Position numbers and translations under genes: made by a program. Below the pieces are notes generated by a model. It had not been told where the DNA came from. It ran no database searches and saw nothing but the letters and a program-made list of their open reading frames with translations. A stretch of 19,298 nucleotides of DNA from Planctomycetaceae bacterium (GTDB lineage: Bacteria; Planctomycetota; Planctomycetia; Planctomycetales; Planctomycetaceae), in the NCBI GenBank assembly GCA_020426065.1, contig JAGQQT010000013.1, positions 1 to 19,298 on the forward strand. The letters run 5' to 3'. Position 1 is the stretch's first letter; every line of letters begins with the position of its first letter. Below, one piece after another: positions 15,988-19,298 of the stretch.

Positions 15988-17490
15988 TTACCGATTGCGT
16001 GCTCGATGATATGGTGAATCCACCGCCGGACCAACATTCGCAGCAGGGTTTTCCGGCAATGATTGCCTGAGGCGGTTTTTGGTGTCGGACAGCTTCGGAT
16101 CGCTGGCCAGGTTCTGGAATTCATTCCGGTCCTGCTGCAGATCATACAGCTCTTCAAATCCATCCGCATAAAGAATATAGCGGTAACGGGTATCGCTGAT
16201 GCCGTGCGCAGGCTTCCCCCCTCCGCCAAACACAAACGAAGTCAGCGAAGTCCGCTCATCAATCTGATCAGGATGTTCCACCTGAATCGCCAGTGATTTC
16301 CCGGTGCACTGCGGTGGAGTCGGAAGTCCTGCCAGATCACAGAGAGTTGGATACAAGTCCGTCAGAGTGGCTGGCTGATTGGTTCTGGCTCCATCCTGCG
16401 AAATGCCGGGGACATGAATAAACAGAGGTGTTCGCGTTGTCTGTTCCCAGAGTGCAAATTTCTCCCAGTTCTGTTTTTCTCCGAGGTGAAATCCATGATC
16501 TGTCCACAACACGATCATCGTCTTTCCCGCCAGCGGCGAGGCATCCAGTCTGTCCAGCAGTCTCCCCAGCTGATGGTCAACGTAACTGACCGATGCCAGG
16601 TAGCCTCGTACTAGATGTTTCCACTGGTTGTTCTCAACCACCCAGCGATGCCAGGCTTCCCGGCCATGGCTGTGGGCGTCATCCAGGTCATCGTCCCGAT
16701 ATTCCGGCAGTTGAACTTCGGATTCCGGATAAAGATCAAACCATTCCTGCGGCACTTCCCAGGGAATATGCGGGCGGAACAAGCCTACCGCCAGAAACAG
16801 CGGCTGCGTTGTTTCTGCAGACATTTGCTCGATGGCCCAGTCCACCACCGCTCCATCCCCCTGCTCAGCTTTCAGTTCGACCGGAGCCGCACCAAAATAG
16901 AAGTTGTTGAGGGGCCGTCTGCCGGTAAAGCCATCGTTCTGGTCTTTTGTTTTTATGAACGCGGGACGCGGCCAGTCTGCTGAGATGGGATCGAGTGGAT
17001 CACCCCGATAAGCGTCCCAGGCAGTGGGATCGTTTTGGGAATCTCCCTTGGTCCACTGCAGTGTATGGAAAATTTTTCCACCACCTACCGCTCGATAACC
17101 ATGATCCCGGAAGTGCTGCGAAAGGACGATCGCATCTTCAAGCACGGGGGATTCATGCCGCCAGCGCGGGCCATGGGCACCAAACAGGTTACGGTAAATC
17201 CCGGATCGGGTGGGATGCACTCCGGTCATCACCGCGACCCGGGAGGGATGGCAGGCCGGAGCGGCACAATGAGCATTGGTAAACAGAACCGACCGCCGTG
17301 CCAGCCGTTCAAAGTTCGGCGTCCTGATTCCGGGATGATGATCGAGCGGCGAGATGTAATCATTCAGATCATCTATCGCAATAAAAAGCACATTGAGCCG
17401 GGGTGAAGTTCCAGCAAACGACTCCGCACGGACCGCGCCACAGAGGCCACTGCAGAACAGAAAAGCGATCAATGCGAGCTTAAGACCCAT
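15988..17490 (-). CDS. Secreted sulfatase (iduronate-2-sulfatase-like)
   Basis: A 500-residue type I sulfatase with a signal peptide (about residues 1-22, ending VRA), so exported to the periplasm or outside. Catalytic features are visible: D40 and D41 in FIAIDDLND for calcium binding, the formylglycine signature CHPSR with C80 (the cysteine form, activated by formylglycine-generating enzyme), GGGKIFH with K139 and H142, FRPHIPW with H241, and WTDHGFHLGE with D331 and H332. Overall layout and length match iduronate-2-sulfatase-like proteins that release sulfate from polysaccharides or glycosaminoglycan-like substrates; the actual substrate is unknown. The ATG start is supported by the signal peptide, with only a weak GGTGA upstream. 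It lies 61 bp downstream of the DUF2237 gene on the same strand and is the last gene of a possible three-gene unit. Confidence 0.94.
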   Translation of the reverse strand: MGLKLALIAFLFCSGLCGAVRAESFAGTSPRLNVLFIAIDDLNDYISPLDHHPGIRTPNFERLARRSVLFTNAHCAAPACHPSRVAVMTGVHPTRSGIYRNLFGAHGPRWRHESPVLEDAIVLSQHFRDHGYRAVGGGKIFHTLQWTKGDSQNDPTAWDAYRGDPLDPISADWPRPAFIKTKDQNDGFTGRRPLNNFYFGAAPVELKAEQGDGAVVDWAIEQMSAETTQPLFLAVGLFRPHIPWEVPQEWFDLYPESEVQLPEYRDDDLDDAHSHGREAWHRWVVENNQWKHLVRGYLASVSYVDHQLGRLLDRLDASPLAGKTMIVLWTDHGFHLGEKQNWEKFALWEQTTRTPLFIHVPGISQDGARTNQPATLTDLYPTLCDLAGLPTPPQCTGKSLAIQVEHPDQIDERTSLTSFVFGGGGKPAHGISDTRYRYILYADGFEELYDLQQDRNEFQNLASDPKLSDTKNRLRQSLPENPAANVGPAVDSPYHRARNR

Positions 17491-17507
17491 GAATGAAGCT
17501 CACCATA

Positions 17508-17549
17508 AAGGTTTGCGATTTTTGACAGTCGTGAACAGTGGGAAACCTT
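17508..17549. repeat. Inverted repeat between DUF2237 and sulfatase genes
   Basis: AAGGTTT (17508-17514) and AAACCTT (17543-17549) are perfect 7-base arms 28 bases apart. They fill the gap between the two genes, and one arm lies 18 bases before the sulfatase start. It may be a regulator site, a weak hairpin or chance. Confidence 0.3.
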
Positions 17550-17551
17550 CT

Positions 17552-17938
17552 CTAACCCTGTGGCGGCACAGCATAGGCTTCGAGTTCTTCCAGGCTTGCA
17601 AATTCCAGCGTGGCCATGTGAGTTGCTTCCAGAAAAACCCGGGGAGCCATGCCCGCATCAAAAGCTTCTTTCCAGCGAGGCGCGCACAGGCACCAGCGAT
17701 CACCCGGCTTGAGCCCCGGAAAATCGTATTGCGGAATCGGTGTGGAGAGGTCATTCCCCTGGGCTTTACTGAACTCCAGGAATTCGGCGGTCAACTCCAC
17801 GCAAACTGTATGCACACCCATGTCGCCCGCACCGGTATCGCAACAGCCGTTTCGATAAAAGCCGGTCCGTGGCGAAAGACTGCAGGTCTGCAGATCGCTT
17901 CCCAGAACATTTTTTGCACCCGAGGTAGAATCCGGCAT
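17552..17938 (-). CDS. DUF2237 family protein
   Basis: A 128-residue soluble protein that covers the whole DUF2237 family, whose function is not known. Recognisable stretches are NVLGSDLQTCS at 10-20, TGFYRNGCCDTG at 25-36, GVHTVCVELT at 41-50, FLEFSKAQGNDLSTP at 53-67 and FPGLKPGDRWCLCAPRWKEA at 73-92, followed by LEATH at 103-107. The conserved cysteines (C19, C32, C33, C46, C83, C85) and histidines (H43, H107) suggest a metal site or redox chemistry, but this is an inference. It starts at the ATG at 17936-17938 with no good Shine-Dalgarno sequence. It lies 53 bp after the Gfo/Idh/MocA gene and 61 bp before the sulfatase gene, all on the minus strand. Small family members are often found as stand-alone genes, so the linkage may not be functional. 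Confidence 0.9.
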   Translation of the reverse strand: MPDSTSGAKNVLGSDLQTCSLSPRTGFYRNGCCDTGAGDMGVHTVCVELTAEFLEFSKAQGNDLSTPIPQYDFPGLKPGDRWCLCAPRWKEAFDAGMAPRVFLEATHMATLEFASLEELEAYAVPPQG

Positions 17939-17991
17939 CTGGCAGGTCTTTCTTTGTTCATGACCGGAGAGTCATCAAGGTCAATGAGTTC

Positions 17992-19038
17992 TCAGCGGAT
18001 CGGGACCAGCTTCCCGGTTTCGATACTCTTCTTTTCTGCGTGGCACAGCTTCAGTCCATTCAGGGCATGCACTGCCGACAGATCAGCGGGGACTTCGCCG
18101 CTCTTGAGCGCCAGGGCCGCTCCTTTCAGCTCTTCAGCGAAGGCGCTGTACCATTCGCTCCCCCCTTTGAGGGTGGGGGTCTGCAAACGGCCCGACTTGG
18201 TCATGACCGTCAACGGACGATTCACCACCCATTCCTTGCCGTAGGTTCCCGCATCAAATTCAATGGTGGCATCATCAAAGAAGGCTTGGTAACCGTGTGC
18301 AAACTCCAGCCCGCTGGCCGCAATCGCTCCACTCACGCAGGTCACAACCGGGCCTTTGTCGAAGACGTAATTGGTCTGGGTGTGATTCACATAACCTGCT
18401 TCCAGCATCCCCACTGAGAAGACTGCTTTCGGCATGCCGCAGGTCGCCGAGATGAAGTGATTGTCGTGAATGTGCAGATCAATCCCGAATCCACCCAGAG
18501 AAGGGAGATCGTCTGGCAGATTGAGCCATTGCGGAGGACAGATCACCCGACGGATGTTCAAGGCCTGCAGCGATCCATATTTTCCCTGTCGAATGCACTC
18601 CGCCAGGAATCGGAACTCAGGAAAGAAGGGGAGCACGTGTGCCACCATCAGGTGTTTCCCTGCTTTCTCAGCAGCCTTTACCATCCGCTGACCCGCTGCC
18701 ACTTCCACCGTGATTGGCTTCTCAACCAGCACATGCTTTCCGGCCTTCAAAGCTTCAATCGCCACTTCCTCATGCTGAGGGATTGGCAGGCAGATATCGA
18801 CCAGATCCACTTCGGGATCCTGCAGAAGTTCGTGATAATCTGAATAGGTCTTTACATCAGTCAGGTCAACATTGCTGCTCCCGCGGGGACCGAAATTCCC
18901 CTGAATGGAGGACCAGTTCCCTTTCCGCTTCTTGGCATCACGAGTGGCGATCGCATGCACCTTGATCGATTTGACGGAGCGAGCTGCTTCAAAGTGGGTC
19001 ATCCCCATGAAGCCCAGACCAACAATGCCAATATTCAT
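17992..19038 (-). CDS. Gfo/Idh/MocA family oxidoreductase
   Basis: A 348-residue NAD(P)-dependent sugar-type dehydrogenase. The N-terminal Rossmann fold opens with IGIVGLGFMG (glycine-rich loop, residues 3-12), and the conserved EKP motif with catalytic lysine K107 is at 106-108. In the C-terminal domain, GGFGIDLHIHDNHF (182-195) supplies D187, H189, H191 and D192, the usual acid/histidine cluster at the active site. No Tat signal is seen, so it is cytoplasmic, unlike many planctomycete members. The substrate, probably a sugar, inositol or derivative, cannot be told. The frame is open to 19239, but the extra 67 residues look non-coding; the ATG at 19036-19038 begins exactly at the Rossmann strand and has GAGG about 4 bases upstream. 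It heads the possible unit with DUF2237 and the sulfatase. Confidence 0.93.
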   Translation of the reverse strand: MNIGIVGLGFMGMTHFEAARSVKSIKVHAIATRDAKKRKGNWSSIQGNFGPRGSSNVDLTDVKTYSDYHELLQDPEVDLVDICLPIPQHEEVAIEALKAGKHVLVEKPITVEVAAGQRMVKAAEKAGKHLMVAHVLPFFPEFRFLAECIRQGKYGSLQALNIRRVICPPQWLNLPDDLPSLGGFGIDLHIHDNHFISATCGMPKAVFSVGMLEAGYVNHTQTNYVFDKGPVVTCVSGAIAASGLEFAHGYQAFFDDATIEFDAGTYGKEWVVNRPLTVMTKSGRLQTPTLKGGSEWYSAFAEELKGAALALKSGEVPADLSAVHALNGLKLCHAEKKSIETGKLVPIR

Positions 19039-19298
19039 GATGCCTCGCTCGATGCTGACGGTGTGACTGCACAGATCAAAAGTGCTGAAATGGATCGATA
19101 TCAGCTTATTCTGACCCCGACAGCCTGAAATTTCTACTGAACCGTTCTTACGGGAACCACGAGCACAAAGCGGCTCACTCTGTCGAAACAGGGGCTTCCT
19201 GGTCGGTAGGGAGTCCGGAACGGGTCTGATCGCCCACAAGATCTGTGCCTGTTTTGCAGCCTGAGTGGGCTGCGAAGAATTGAGAAAATATTGATAAA
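19039..19298 (-). other. Non-coding upstream region of the oxidoreductase gene
   Basis: No gene is supported here. A dyad GCAGCC/GGCTGC with further weaker pairs spans 19253-19277 and has no T-run on either side. GATCTGTGC (near 19240) recurs inverted near 19070, possibly by chance. The promoter of the oxidoreductase gene is expected here, but I could not pick a convincing -35/-10 pair. Confidence 0.35.

Noticed and set aside
17393..18244. A 283-codon plus-strand open frame crossing the sulfatase, DUF2237 and oxidoreductase genes
   Set aside because: It runs antisense across three well-supported genes and resembles no known protein.
19039..19239. An N-terminal extension of 67 residues on the oxidoreductase
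   Set aside because: The extension has no domain character, and the ATG at 19038 begins exactly at the Rossmann fold with GAGG just upstream.
1..19298. CRISPR arrays, tRNA or rRNA genes, transposases, integrases, toxin-antitoxin or defence genes
   Set aside because: I saw no regularly spaced repeats, no tRNA-like cloverleaf and no protein of these families on either strand.

Overview
The window looks like an ordinary chromosomal segment of a planctomycete, probably Planctomycetaceae (Gimesia- or Rubinisphaera-like). The assignment is an inference from gene content. It rests on a PVC-type propeller/HEAT/c-heme protein, a secreted CxPSR sulfatase next to a Gfo/Idh/MocA oxidoreductase, a secreted HEAT-TPR protein with a planctomycete-style C-terminus, DUF374 and DUF502 proteins, and frequent TTG/GTG starts. 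Codon and base use appear even throughout. I saw no tRNA, rRNA, CRISPR array, insertion sequence, integrase or phage gene.

Layout: positions 1-2604 are a minus-strand block: the start of an ABC-F-like ATPase (cut by the window edge), a bacterioferritin with a good sigma70-type promoter and its own terminator, a DUF374 acyltransferase, and a ferredoxin-NADP reductase. A DUF502 membrane protein with an unusually long inter-membrane loop (2859-3962, plus) converges on a minus-strand group made of a Nudix hydrolase (7677-8255), a large secreted HEAT-TPR protein (4576-7536) and mogA (4025-4579). The last two overlap by ATGA and are probably translationally coupled.

From 8350 to 15959 everything is on the plus strand: a secreted fasciclin (FAS1) protein with its own promoter, structured leader and strong terminator; a MATE transporter; a 1107-residue secreted PVC-type heme-binding protein; a 428-bp non-coding stretch with several dyads; and a soluble tandem-PAS chemoreceptor ending in a strong terminator. 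From 15988 to 19038 a minus-strand cluster holds a Gfo/Idh/MocA oxidoreductase, a DUF2237 protein and a secreted sulfatase, spaced 53-61 bp apart.

How the genes relate: iron storage, a flavoprotein reductase, molybdenum cofactor synthesis and a c-type heme protein all belong to redox metabolism, but they sit in separate transcription units and I cannot show that they cooperate. The oxidoreductase/sulfatase group fits the use of sulfated polysaccharides. I found no convincing new multi-gene system. The most unusual points are a bacterioferritin lacking a ferroxidase glutamate, the long-loop DUF502 protein, and the coupling of mogA to a secreted repeat protein.
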